Part shown: positions 37,255 to 47,252 of the stretch, piece after piece | Numbering within the stretch: the stretch's first letter is position 1 | How the letters are laid out: every line of letters starts with the position of its first letter | Assembly (NCBI RefSeq): GCF_003253745.1 | Contig: NZ_MZXV01000072.1 | Location: forward strand, 1-64,000 | Origin: Mesorhizobium kowhaii | GTDB lineage: Bacteria > Pseudomonadota > Alphaproteobacteria > Rhizobiales > Rhizobiaceae | Direction: 5' to 3' | Length of the DNA: 64,000 bases | Made by a program: the position numbers and the translations under genes | Notes under the pieces: generated by a model | Database searches by the model: none | Told to the model about the DNA's origin: nothing | What the model saw: the letters and a program-made list of their open reading frames with translations, nothing else

Positions 37255-38052
37255 ATGCGTGGTGCGCTCGTCTTTGGTTCCGTTCTTTCGTTGATCCTGT
37301 CATCAGCGCCTGCGCTGGCCTGGTGGGACGGCGGGCACATGCAGGTCGCCGCCGTGGCCTACTCTAAACTGACGCCGCAGCCGAAAGCCAAGGTCGATGC
37401 ACTGATCAAGCTGAACCCCGACTATCCGAGCTGGATCGCCGGCGTGCCCGATGACAAGAAGGCGCAATACGCCTTCGTTCATGCGGCCGTTTGGGCGGAT
37501 GACATCAAAGACTCTGCCCACGGCTACACCAAGGACGACGACACGCCGACGGCGCAGAACATCGGCTACGCAGACAAAAACATGCACCGCTACTGACATT
37601 TCAAGGACATCAGATTTTCGACCGACGGGACGCAATTCTCCGATGCCGATCCGATCAATGCCGTTTCGCAGATGAAGCTGTTCATCGCGGCGCTGCCGGC
37701 GACGTCGGCCGCGACAGACGACGTTCGCTCCTACGACATGGTTTGGCTGCTGCATCTCATTGGAGACATTCACCAGCCGTTGCACGCGACGGAGCGAATT
37801 TCTGCAATCAACACAGATGGCGACCGCGGCGGCAACGAAGTTACCGTGATGCCGGCGACCGGCGAAACGATCGACCTTCACGCCTATTGGGATCGAATGT
37901 GCGGAGGCTACGTTTCGGTGTCGGGTGCCATCTTCGATGCCAATGACAAGGCCGGCATTTCGAAGCTTCAGGTCGACAGCGCAAAGGCCAAGGTGCTGGA
38001 CCCAGATGCTTGGACCCAAGAGAGCTTTGTGCTCGGCAAGAAGTTCGCTTAA
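37255..38052 (+). pseudogene. S1/P1-type zinc nuclease with in-frame TGA and missing C-terminus
   Basis: Secreted nucleases of this family hold three Zn ions, one through the N-terminal Trp of the mature protein. Here the signal peptide ends SSAPALA and the mature start is WWDGGHMQVAAVAY. Further ligands are seen in FVHAAVWADDI and LLHLIGDIHQPLHA, and GNEV and LHAYWDRM follow. The single reading frame is broken by TGA at 37594-37596 in HRY-stop-HFKDI, where relatives have Trp (YWHF); TGG to TGA is one base. After the stop the frame stays open to 38052, where it ends about 30 residues earlier than usual. I treat it as a pseudogene. Confidence 0.85.
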
Positions 38053-38267
38053 TCCTTGGGACTCTGGCCATGGCCCGATGGGCCAGAGAGCGAGCGAACA
38101 AAGCTACCGTCTTTCCCTTCGGATGCAGCCTGCTGCTGTTCTCAACCAACCATGTATCAGCCAATGGCACCTCTTGCCGAACGATTCTATCTGGCTTCGG
38201 CCTTGCGGTCTAATCAGGCTTCACGCGAAAGCTACTAGCTTCCGGCCTCTGTAGAGACGCGCTCGCA
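38053..38267. other. Intergenic stretch before IS30-type element
   Basis: About 215 bases. No gene or clear inverted repeat is seen; the left end of the IS30-type element should lie here but I cannot fix it. Confidence 0.45.
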
Positions 38268-39351
38268 TTCAGGGCCTTTCGAGACGCGAGATCGGACGCC
38301 AACTTGGCCGATCCGCCTCGACCATCTCCCGCGAGCTACGACGCAATGCCGCGACGCGCAGCGGTGCCTGGAGTATCGTGCATCGACAGCCCAATGGCAC
38401 GCGGAGCGATCGGCCCGTCGGCCCAAACCGACCAAGCTTGCGCTCAACACGACCTTGCGCACTTATGTGGAGCAGAGACTGGCCGGCGTCGTCATGACCC
38501 CGAGCGGCGCTCCCGTTCCTGGTCCCGCCGTTTCGTGGAAGGGCCGCCGGCATGGCCCGCGAAAGAATCGGCGATGGGCCAAGGCCTGGAGCCCGGAACA
38601 GATTGCCCGACGCTTGCCGATCGACTTCCCGGACGACAAGACGATGCGCATCAGCCACGAAGCCATCTATCAGGCCCTTTTTGTTCAGGGCCGGGGAGCG
38701 CTACGCCGCGAACTGTCGGCCTGCTTGAGAACGGGGCGCGTGTTGCGGGTCCCCAGGGCGCGCGTACGCGGGCGAGGCAAGAGCTTTGTCTCGCCGGAGA
38801 TTATGATCAGTCAACGCCCCGCCGAAGCGGTCGATCGCGCGGTGCCGGGTCACTGGGAGGGAGACCTCATCCTTGGTCTTGGCAGTTCGGCGATCGGCAC
38901 GCTGGTTGAGCGTACGACACGCTTCACGATGTTGCTGCATATTCCCCGACTTGCGGGGCATGGCGAAGCTCCGCGCATGAAGAATGGCCCTGCTCTCGCA
39001 GGACACGGAGCTGAAGCCGTGCGTGACGCGATTACGCGCACCATCATCACCTTGCCCGAAGAGTTGCGTCGTTCGCTGACCTGGGATCAGGGAGCCGAAA
39101 TGGCTCAGCATGATCGTCTCAAGATCGACGGGGGTGTCCAAGTCTACTTCTGCGATCCGCAAAGCCCATGGCAGCGTGGCACCAACGAGAACACCAATGG
39201 ACTGCTGCGTCAGTACTTCCCGAAAGGCACCGACCTGAGCGTCCACAGCGCCGACGAGATCGCCGCCGTGGCCGCGGCCCTCAATGCCCGACCGAGAAAA
39301 ACTCTGGGCTGGAAAACACCGGCAGAGGCGCTTGACGAGTTGCTGTCGTGA
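38268..39351 (+). mobile_element. IS30-family transposase, frameshifted near its N-terminus
   Basis: The helix-turn-helix is read in one frame as LSRREIGRQLGRSASTISRELRRN (38276 onward). Near 38365 a base shift moves the match to the frame of LEYRASTAQWHAERSARRPKPTKL, which runs open to 39351. The catalytic region contains HWEGDLILG, GTLVERTTRF, LTWDQGAEMAQH and PWQRGTNENTNGLLRQYFPKG, with the DDE residues in EGDL, DQG and NENTNG. The catalytic half alone (38455-39351, 298 residues) is intact, but without the DNA-binding start it is probably inactive. Confidence 0.88.
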
Positions 39352-39478
39352 GTGAACACAATTGGTGTTGCGACGACCGCTTGAATCCGCCTTCTACCCC
39401 GCGTTCGAAGTGGTGCCCGAAACCGACAGTTTGGAAGGCTTCGCCAAGCCGACATGGCTGACCTATAAGGTGCTGGCA

Positions 39479-39503
39479 GTATCCATCTTATTTTGATGGA
39501 TAC
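39479..39503. repeat. Perfect 9-bp inverted repeat
   Basis: GTATCCATC (39479-39487), loop TTATTTT, GATGGATAC (39495-39503). It lies 79 bp upstream of the start at 39582. It has no T-run right after it, so an operator or mRNA leader hairpin is more likely than a terminator. Confidence 0.75.
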
Positions 39504-39581
39504 GCTTAGGAGGATTGAATCAACCATCCAACTGCAAGTATGTATGAAATAATTTCCTTATCAAACATAACGAGGGATAGC

Positions 39582-40157
39582 ATGATTATCGGTGACGCAC
39601 TTTTCCGCAACAACGATTTGGACAATTACCTACGGGCTCAGGTTGGCGCGGTTGACGAGCACGTGCGCAAGACCGTCACCAAAGCGGACTTAGGGAAGAC
39701 CGATTCCGAGATCGCCCAGCAGCATCTGCCAGGTGCTCGGGTCGAACCACTGCGGGTAGACTTCGAAAATCCCCAAAAGGACGTGAGCGAGGCCCGTGTG
39801 CGTGTCCATGACGTTTTTGATGGTGCAGTCACGATCGACGGAGTTCGCGCGACCCGCAGCTTCGCATTCACGGGCGATCCAAATCTCTTTTCGCTCAAGA
39901 CCAATCCCTATTCGAGTGTATTGCCCCATGGTCTCGTCAGAGGCAACCGCATCGTCATCGGCATGGAAGGGCGCAACGACGCGGAGACGTTGAAACGCGA
40001 GATCGATCGCCAAGAGCAAACCCTGCGCGAGTATGTCGAACGCTCAAAAGCACAGGTCGATTCGCATAACGCTAAATTAGAGGCCCTGCTAATTGAGGCC
40101 ATTGCGCGCCGACGGAAAGCTCTCGTCGGCATCGACGCCCTCAAAGACCGTATTTAG
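39582..40157 (+). CDS. Hypothetical protein with C-terminal coiled coil
   Basis: 191 residues from ATG 39582, behind GAGGGA; an earlier ATG (39540) lacks a ribosome site. The protein begins MIIGDALFRNNDLDNYLRAQV and has a beta-rich middle (VTIDGVRATRSFAFTGDPNLFSLKTNPYSS; GNRIVIGMEGRND). The last 60 residues form a long charged helix (ETLKREIDRQEQTLREYVERSKAQV). I do not recognise a named family. The abrupt end after the helix may mean that a C-terminal domain was lost, but nothing in the next frame continues it. The 71-residue gene follows 7 bp later, so the two are an operon. Confidence 0.65.
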   Translation: MIIGDALFRNNDLDNYLRAQVGAVDEHVRKTVTKADLGKTDSEIAQQHLPGARVEPLRVDFENPQKDVSEARVRVHDVFDGAVTIDGVRATRSFAFTGDPNLFSLKTNPYSSVLPHGLVRGNRIVIGMEGRNDAETLKREIDRQEQTLREYVERSKAQVDSHNAKLEALLIEAIARRRKALVGIDALKDRI

Positions 40158-40164
40158 GAGAAGC

Positions 40165-40380
40165 ATGAAACAGTTGGCCGAGAACAGGCGACCGGCCGGA
40201 CTGAGGCGGGAAGTGCGAAGCCACGACGGCGTTGTTGAAAATTGGGAACTCTTAACTGAAGACGAGGCGATAGAAGCCGCGATCGACAAGCACGGCAAGG
40301 ACCCTACTACGTCGGTTGCCTATTGCGCCATGGAAGTGTCTGGCAATGCCGATGATCCAGAAGGTTCGATCTGTTTCTGA
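40165..40380 (+). CDS. Small hypothetical protein
   Basis: 71 residues from ATG 40165, with TTAGGAGAAGC as ribosome site. It contains ENWELLTEDEAIEAAIDKHGKDPTTSVAYCAMEV and an acidic end. It begins 7 bp after the preceding gene's stop and is probably translated with it. Unknown function; no membrane segment or signal. Confidence 0.6.
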   Translation: MKQLAENRRPAGLRREVRSHDGVVENWELLTEDEAIEAAIDKHGKDPTTSVAYCAMEVSGNADDPEGSICF

Positions 40381-40426
40381 GACTTTCCAAAAAGGATCAT
40401 ATCGGGTGGGCTTAGCGTAAACGGCG

Positions 40427-40575
40427 ATGACAGAAAACACATACCCGGGAGAGCTCGCCTCCCCGCATCAGATCCATGCACTGGCGGAAGAATACCGAAA
40501 GGGGGCACACCTGCTCCTTCCGCTCGGCAGACCCGGAAAACCGCTCACCAGAGCTCCGTTTAGATTATCGGCCAG

Positions 40576-40579
<4 letters not shown>
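40427..40579 (+). pseudogene. Small gene cut off at the groEL junction
   Basis: A 50-codon frame starting MTENTYPGELASPHQIHALAE and continuing EYRKGAHLLLPLGRPGKPLTRAPFRLSA. I recall rhizobial proteins with this GELASPxxxxxLAxEYRxAA-RAPFRL pattern that go on with AIHAIELYLNA. Here the frame stops four bases into the groEL copy (RTGA shares its ATGA with groEL sequence). So the 3' part was replaced when the groEL fragment joined at about 40572. Function unknown. Confidence 0.6.
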
Positions 40580-41750
<1,171 letters not shown>

Positions 41751-41774
41751 GGCCCACGCATCTCAACAATCTCG

Positions 41775-41806
41775 AAAGGGCGGCAGCAATGCCGCCCTTT
41801 TCTTTG
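41775..41806 (+). terminator. groEL terminator
   Basis: Perfect 11-bp stem AAAGGGCGGCA (41775-41785) and TGCCGCCCTTT (41790-41800), loop GCAA, followed by TTCTTT. It lies 25 bp after the stop of the broken groEL copy. Confidence 0.92.
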
Positions 41807-42063
41807 GCGCAAATCCGGTCTGGAAAAGTTCGGCGCTCGCGAAATTTTGGATCGACGGTCGCTATCGGCGTTAGCCGATGTCAAAGGAGTTTCGGAGGAG
41901 AAATCGGAAGAGACGATGACGGCAATCGCTGACCCCTATTCGCGCAGGACCGGGCGCAGCCTGCTCGCGCAAATTCATGTCAGTTTCATAAATCCGTTGC
42001 GGCGATCTCGTAGATGAGGGAGGCGGCTTTGCTTTGCGGCCGCCCCTGGAAAAGGATGGAACA

Positions 42064-42525
42064 ATGTCCAAGATCACCGGCAAGACTGAAACGATCGAAA
42101 ACGTCGAATTCCCTACCTTCGACCCATCCAAGGCTGCTGAGCAAGTCCGCGCTGTCGCGGATCAGAGCGTTGAGCAGTCGAAAGAAGTATTTTCCAAATT
42201 GAGCTCGGACGCCGAAACGGCTCAAAAGGCTTTCGAGTCGACATTTGAAATGGCCAAAACCACCAGCAACGAGATGCTTCTGAAGACGATTGCGGCTCTG
42301 CAAGCCAATGCCGAAGCCGGCTTCACGCACCTCGAAGCGCTGGTTGCCGTGAAGACGCCGTCCGAATTCTTCGAACTGCAGACCGCCTTCCTGCGCAAAC
42401 AGATCGAGAAGTCCGCCGAGCAGGCCAAGGGCGTCCAGGCATTGATGTTGAGAGCTAGCGAGGACGTGTCAAAACCGATCAAGGATGCCTTTGAAAAGGC
42501 TTTGAAGGTACGCAAGGCCGCTTGA
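42064..42525 (+). CDS. Phasin family protein
   Basis: 153 residues, strongly helical and rich in Ala, Glu and Lys. The phasin pattern is seen in PSKAAEQVRAVADQSVEQSKEVFSKLSSDAET and AALQANAEAGFTHLEALVAVKTPSEFFELQTAFLRKQIE. Phasins coat polyhydroxyalkanoate granules in the cytoplasm and may act as chaperones. ATG 42064 is preceded by AAAAGGATGGAACA. It is followed by a clear terminator, so it is a single-gene unit. In rhizobia PHA storage is linked to symbiosis; no other PHA gene is in the window. Confidence 0.9.
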   Translation: MSKITGKTETIENVEFPTFDPSKAAEQVRAVADQSVEQSKEVFSKLSSDAETAQKAFESTFEMAKTTSNEMLLKTIAALQANAEAGFTHLEALVAVKTPSEFFELQTAFLRKQIEKSAEQAKGVQALMLRASEDVSKPIKDAFEKALKVRKAA

Positions 42526-42589
42526 TTGCTTCAAGCAATCCGGGACAGACGGTCAATACCTCGTCGAACGTCTCATTGGCTCATTGGGC

Positions 42590-42617
42590 AAGACCGGCAC
42601 CTCGCGCCGGTCTTTTC
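42590..42617 (+). terminator. Terminator after the phasin gene
   Basis: Stem AAGACCGGC (42590-42598) and GCCGGTCTT (42606-42614), 7-base loop, then TTCC. Closer to the stop codon there is also a tight palindrome GATTGCTTCAAGCAATC. Confidence 0.85.
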
Positions 42618-42812
42618 CCATCTGATCGGATATCTTTTTCCTTTGTCTGCCCGACTGGGTCGGTTTGACACGGTAGCCACTGACCGAGACCACAGCGTCA
42701 ATGGTTTGTGTAAGCGGCGACCGTGTTCTTGCCGCGCGGGTGCGGCGGTCTCGCCACCACTGAGAAGCGCGCCGGCAGCTTCGACCCACAATTTCGGCCG
42801 CAGGCTCAGGCC

Positions 42813-43573
42813 TTACGGAGACGCACCAACGGGAACAAACAGCTTGTCGCCATTGTGGTCGACTTCTACCTGCTCTGGCTTTTGGCTCATGCGCTCCCCG
42901 ATCCCGCGATGAAAGATGATGGCGTTCATATAGGCGAAGGTCATCGCGAGCGCGGCGGTTCGCAACGGGTAGTCGACAAGAGAATGCACGAGCAAGAACA
43001 CAACAGAAAGAAACGCCGCCTTCTGAAAGGAGTACTGGCGAATTCTAGCAAACGCAAACAAGATAAGGCATAGGTACAAATCCACTAAGATGGCTGCGAT
43101 CACTCCACCGTCGAAAGTAATTTCGAGATACTCGTTGTGGGCATGGTTTGCATATGCGCGGAATATCATCCCTTCTTTTTCGTATATTTGGTAGGCCTTC
43201 TGAAAATTTCCAAATCCGACTCCGGTAACCCAATTCTCTTTTATTCCATCCATGGTCGTACGGGCAAACTCCGCGCGTCCGAACGCAGGATCTATCTCCC
43301 TTGCATCGATGGTCGTCCATGCCCCTATCGTGTAGACGGAGAGCCCAACGAACAGGACGAATGCGCTAAAGCCACTTATTCTCGAGCGAACACTGATCCG
43401 GGGATTGTTTGGGTTGTCGTTCGAGACAAGGCAGCCGCCGCCGAGACAATTGCTACTATCTCGATCAGCGTATCGGTATACAGGCCGCTCGCCGTACCGC
43501 CGCCTATCAGCAGGGCAGTGGATAGGACCGCGCCGAGGAGATATTTGTCCCATTCCGACGGCCGCGCACTCAA
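42813..43573 (-). pseudogene. O-antigen ligase/polymerase family remnant with internal deletion
   Basis: The N-terminus is read from ATG 43573: MSARPSEWDKYLLGAVLSTA and IGGGTASGLYTDTLIEIVAIV, two membrane helices. Around 43420 the match moves to another frame: RISGFSAFVLFVGLSVYTIGAW, TMDGIKENWVTGVGFGNFQKAYQIYE and ANHAHNEYLEITFDGGVIAAILVDLYL, the Wzy_C-type ligase signature (GxGxGNF, HNEYLE). Most of the middle helices expected in a protein of over 400 residues are absent. So the gene lost an internal block and its frame. It would have polymerised or ligated surface polysaccharide. Confidence 0.82.
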
Positions 43574-44466
43574 GGTGAATCGAGGCGCATCTGAGCTGTC
43601 CGCTCTTCTCCATCACGATTATCGCTGTGCCGGTTTCGCCATATCCTATCGCAGCCATCCGCTGAATGCAGATATCGCCGTCGACTCGTACGTCGAATAG
43701 AACCGATCCTGCGGTCTTTTCCGCGGCGTCAGCCACGCGATCACCGAACGGTTGATGCACGCCCTCGCGATCGCCGAGTGACTGCTCAAACAACGCCAAT
43801 TCAACATGAGCCGCCACCATAGCTGCGAAGGCGCGCGCCGGCTGGCGCAATCGGCAATAGGCCAGGGCTCATTATCCACACCCCAGCCGCCGCCCCACAG
43901 CCCGATGCGCCATCGCAGTCGCGCTCTTGGCCGGAGCTACCTTTGCTGGTCCGCTTCATACCCAAGCCCTTTGCTGCCCTCCCCGCCGGATGTTTTTCTC
44001 AAGAGCAACCTTGTCTTCGCTAAAGTAGCTGAAGTTAAATTTCGAACGTTTTGGCTTGCCGGAAATTAGGGTCTCCGTGGGTAAACCCGCATGGCTTTTG
44101 GGTGCAAGGAAGACTAATGCGTGGACGTGGATTGATTAGAGCGTTGCGCCAGGACGACGCTCGACAGGTGCGCGCGCGCATTGATGAAGCGCGACCAGAG
44201 CCAGCATGAGATTGGCAAGCGCCTCATGCGCCGTCCTCGACCCATTCGATGCCCCAAGAGGCGTCAGTCGTTTGTGGCCAGCCGGTACGACCACGAGTGT
44301 CGTCGAGGTCAGTAAGGCAACCACTGCCAATGCTTCCAACAGATTGTGACCGAGATAGCGCGCTTCACGATTGAAGATCATGTTTTCGGTGCACGAGCGT
44401 GTCTGCTCTCGGACCGCGGATGAATCGCGTGAAGCGGGCATATCGGAGATGCAGCTGTTCATTCCG
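43574..44466. other. Gene-poor stretch between ligase remnant and porin
   Basis: About 890 bases. A minus-strand frame of 108 codons (44136-44462) has a central hydrophobic stretch (LLEALAVVALLTSTTLVVVPAG) but no ribosome site or family match, so I leave it uncalled. At 44034-44083 there is a dispersed repeat shared with 63111-63158. Confidence 0.5.
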
Positions 44467-45633
44467 TTAGAATGAGTGTTGGAAACGGAGGATGCCGCCG
44501 ACGCCGTTCTTCTTGTCGGCGTCAGTCCAGTTCAACTTTGAAGGGTCGACCATGCCGACGCCGAGGTTGCCGTAGTCGTCATAGTCTAGTTCGGCTGTGA
44601 CCGTGAAACCTGGAACGACCGTATAGGCGATGTTTGCAGCCACACCATAGTTCTTGAGCTGATCACCCGAGATCTGAAGATTAAACGAGGTTTTCTCGTT
44701 GAATTTGTAAGTAGCACCGGCCCCGAAAGCCCAATTGCCGCCCCAGATTTTGTAGAAGCCGCGACCATGAGCGTCGATTGCGTTGGTGGCATCATCGTTG
44801 AGCTTGCCATTGGAGCCGTAGCCGAACATTCCGAAGAGCGACAGTTCGTTGGTGACGTTGACATCGACGCGGACCTTGCCGGCCACCGATTCATAGTTGC
44901 TGTCATAACCGACAACGCCGGTTATCGCGCCCCAGCCTTGTGTGTATTTCACGCCGCCCACTACGTGCGGAACATAGCTGTCGATAGTGCCGACTACGCC
45001 CGAGCCTTCTTCGAGTGAAACCATAGCCGAAAGGCCGTTACTCGCGTCGAAGTAGTACTGAAACACATTTGTATCGAAATATCCATATCGAACAAGACTT
45101 TGATTGAGTACTTTTCCGGCGTACCCAATATATGTATCGAAGGCTGACCAATCCTTACCAACTCGGAAGCCACCAAGATGAATCCAGGCGGAAGTCAACG
45201 TGACGCCTCTGTTGACGGAATAGTTATGATGACTGTCCGGAACCGAATACGTGTTGCGATTTCCGAAGTTCATGCTGGTTTCGGTATAGGTCTTCAACGT
45301 GCCGAGTTCGGTCTCTTGCTGGGTCCAGGTTTCGAACGCAAAGCGCGTATTGCTTCGCCATGTACCTTGATCCACCCCAATCCTCGCATTCGAGGTTCTT
45401 GCGCGGTCATACGATCCCGTATCGCCAGCGCCGATGTCATAACCGACATAGCCGCCGATGCGCAGGCAGGTCCCGGTGCCAGGAATGTAGAAGTAGCCAG
45501 CGCCGTAGGCGTCGCAGATCTTGACGGATTCAACGGGTTCCGACTCAGCGACCGTCACCGCGTCGGCGGCGCCAGCACCGGAAACTGCGATCAAGGTCGC
45601 AACTGAGCCGAGAACAGGGGCCTTAACGCTCAT
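44467..45633 (-). CDS. Outer-membrane porin, Porin_2 family
   Basis: 388 residues. A signal-like N-terminus (VLGSVATLIAVSGAGAADA) is followed by the alphaproteobacterial porin start VKICDAYGAGYFYIPGTGTCLRIGGYVGYDIG with the conserved Cys pair. The body alternates amphipathic strands (RVGKDWSAFDTYIGYAG; YGYFDTNVFQYYFD; GGVKYTQGWGAITGVVGYDS; ATYKFNEKTSFNLQISGD) and ends in FQHSF with a C-terminal Phe, as needed for outer-membrane assembly. Length and ends are complete. It forms a general diffusion channel; rhizobia carry several. Confidence 0.93.
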   Translation of the reverse strand: MSVKAPVLGSVATLIAVSGAGAADAVTVAESEPVESVKICDAYGAGYFYIPGTGTCLRIGGYVGYDIGAGDTGSYDRARTSNARIGVDQGTWRSNTRFAFETWTQQETELGTLKTYTETSMNFGNRNTYSVPDSHHNYSVNRGVTLTSAWIHLGGFRVGKDWSAFDTYIGYAGKVLNQSLVRYGYFDTNVFQYYFDASNGLSAMVSLEEGSGVVGTIDSYVPHVVGGVKYTQGWGAITGVVGYDSNYESVAGKVRVDVNVTNELSLFGMFGYGSNGKLNDDATNAIDAHGRGFYKIWGGNWAFGAGATYKFNEKTSFNLQISGDQLKNYGVAANIAYTVVPGFTVTAELDYDDYGNLGVGMVDPSKLNWTDADKKNGVGGILRFQHSF

Positions 45634-46274
45634 TCTGGCACGCTGCGTCTCGACCCAGCCCTTCAGTCAAAGTCTTCAGTGGCCCGAGGGCATCCAGCAT
45701 TTCTGAGCCAATCGCCATAGTCATCTCCGCTTGTTGTGGGGCAGACCGTCACAACGGTTCCAAAGTTGACTGAGCAAGTGACGTGCCATCCTGAAGACGT
45801 CGCTGCGCGCTGACATTCAGTTGGCCGGCGCACCTTAGTCGCGCTTCCTTCTTTTCTTAATTCGAGGGTCAGACTGAGCACGAAGCGGAAACGTTTCGGA
45901 TATGGTTCGTTTGTTCGATACGCGACAATTTCGTTCGATGGCGACGGTTTTTGTCTGCTATGAAACCTCGAGATTGAGACATCATCCGGCGGCACCGTCT
46001 CGGTACGTCAGGCGAGACGCCCCACTGACGCCGACATATTCACGAGCGAAGGTCGGGCGTCCGGCTCTTGGAGCATGCCCAGGCCGTAAGCGTCATCGTC
46101 AGGGGCCACGCCTGGGCTCTGGCAAAGCTGGTCATGGTCCCGTGCGCCAGCTTGCCAATGCGGCTGTGTAAAAAAGGCGCCCGTGCAATGATATAGGGCG
46201 GCGTGTTGTCACTTCCTGTGTTCGATTAGCTCTGTTAGGTGCATCCGGAAGGATTTTGTCGGAGCACAACGGGC
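45634..46274. other. Porin promoter side and gene-poor DNA
   Basis: About 640 bases. The part next to 45633 must carry the porin promoter and leader. The rest shows no gene with a ribosome site or known domain. Confidence 0.45.
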
Positions 46275-46845
46275 ATGCCGACGGCCTTCTTTGTCACTCA
46301 CCCAGAAGTTTCCGTCGATCCCGCCCTGCCGGTGCCAGCCTGGCGGCTTTCTGACCCGGTGTCGCTCGGATGAGGACTTTCGTAGGGAGTGCGTTGCTGT
46401 CCGACCTGACGTCGATATGGTCAAGCTCCGAGGCTAAAGCCATTGAAGCGGCCGGCCTGCTTGCCGCAGGATTTGGTTTGCCAGTCCAGTAGATGAGCAC
46501 CTTGGCCAGAATGACCGCTCCGCGACAGGCTTCCTTCCACCTGCCGAGTTCGAACGGGTTGCTGACAGCTTCTTTGCCAATCCACATGAAAATGTCCGTG
46601 GATGGGAGCGTGCGGTCGATGCTCAAGAGCGCGTAGTGCGGGCCGTGTTACGCATTCTTGGGACTCATAGCGACGGCGACATTGCTTTCATCGCGCACGG
46701 CGGCGTCGGCACACTCCTCCTCTGCAAGCTGCTGGACGCGCCCATTCGCGCAGTCGGGATCAACCCTTCCAAGGACATTTCTTCGCGTTCGACTTGCCGG
46801 GCTAACAAGATAATCGACGAGTGGCGGCCGATCGCCGAGAGATAA
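46275..46845 (+). pseudogene. Histidine phosphatase (phosphoglycerate mutase-like) remnant in three frames
   Basis: From ATG 46275 the first frame gives FFVTHPEVSVDPALPVPAWRLSD, the start of a histidine-phosphatase family protein, and ends at a TGA. A second frame continues as TFVGSALLSDLTSIWSSSEAKAIEAAGLLAAGFGLPVQ. A third, from about 46490, gives VDEHLGQNDRSATGFLPPAEFERVADSFFANPHENVRGWERAV and GDIAFIAHGGVGTLLLCKLLDAP with the second catalytic His. Two frameshifts therefore interrupt one ancestral gene of about 190 codons. Confidence 0.82.
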
Positions 46846-47252
46846 CCTTCAACTTTTCTCCTGAAAAATTGGCTAAGCCAGGTATCGCTACGCGACAGCG
46901 TCTTATGAGCCAGTCGGCGAGCAAAGCCCGATCCCAACGCCGTATCGTCTCCTAGGCACGCAATGCCGCGCGTCAGCAGCATCTCCTCGACCAGGCGCAG
47001 GCTGAAGGGAAAGCGACAGTAGAATCAAACGGTGTGGGCGATGATCGGCGGGAAAGCGATGGCGCTGTAGCTAACCGGCCAACTGTTCACCCCATTGCCA
47101 CCAGCCAAGACTGACCGGCGGTTAACGCGACATCGCCCGCGTGGCGTTGGCGAAATACAAATTTCGCCCGAAGCAGAACGGACTGACATAGCGCAGAGAC
47201 ACAGGTGAGCGCGGCGGTATGGATGGTAGTTGTCACAATGGGAAGGTAACTG
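46846..47252. other. Upstream region of hemN
   Basis: About 400 bases without a recognised gene. It holds the palindrome at 47149-47168 and must contain the hemN promoter. I saw no good FNR box (TTGATNNNNATCAA). Confidence 0.5.
47149..47168. promoter_or_regulatory. Perfect palindrome upstream of hemN
   Basis: GGCGAAAT-ACAA-ATTTCGCC, 8-bp perfect arms, ending 84 bp before the hemN start. It has no T-run after it, so an operator is more likely than a terminator. The binding protein is unknown. Confidence 0.6.

Noticed and set aside
37594..37596. TGA read as selenocysteine in the S1/P1 nuclease
   Set aside because: The family has Trp here, not a redox Cys, and no SECIS-like hairpin directly follows; a nonsense mutation is simpler.
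44136..44462. Minus-strand 108-codon frame downstream of the porin gene
   Set aside because: One hydrophobic patch but no start signal or family; too weak to call.
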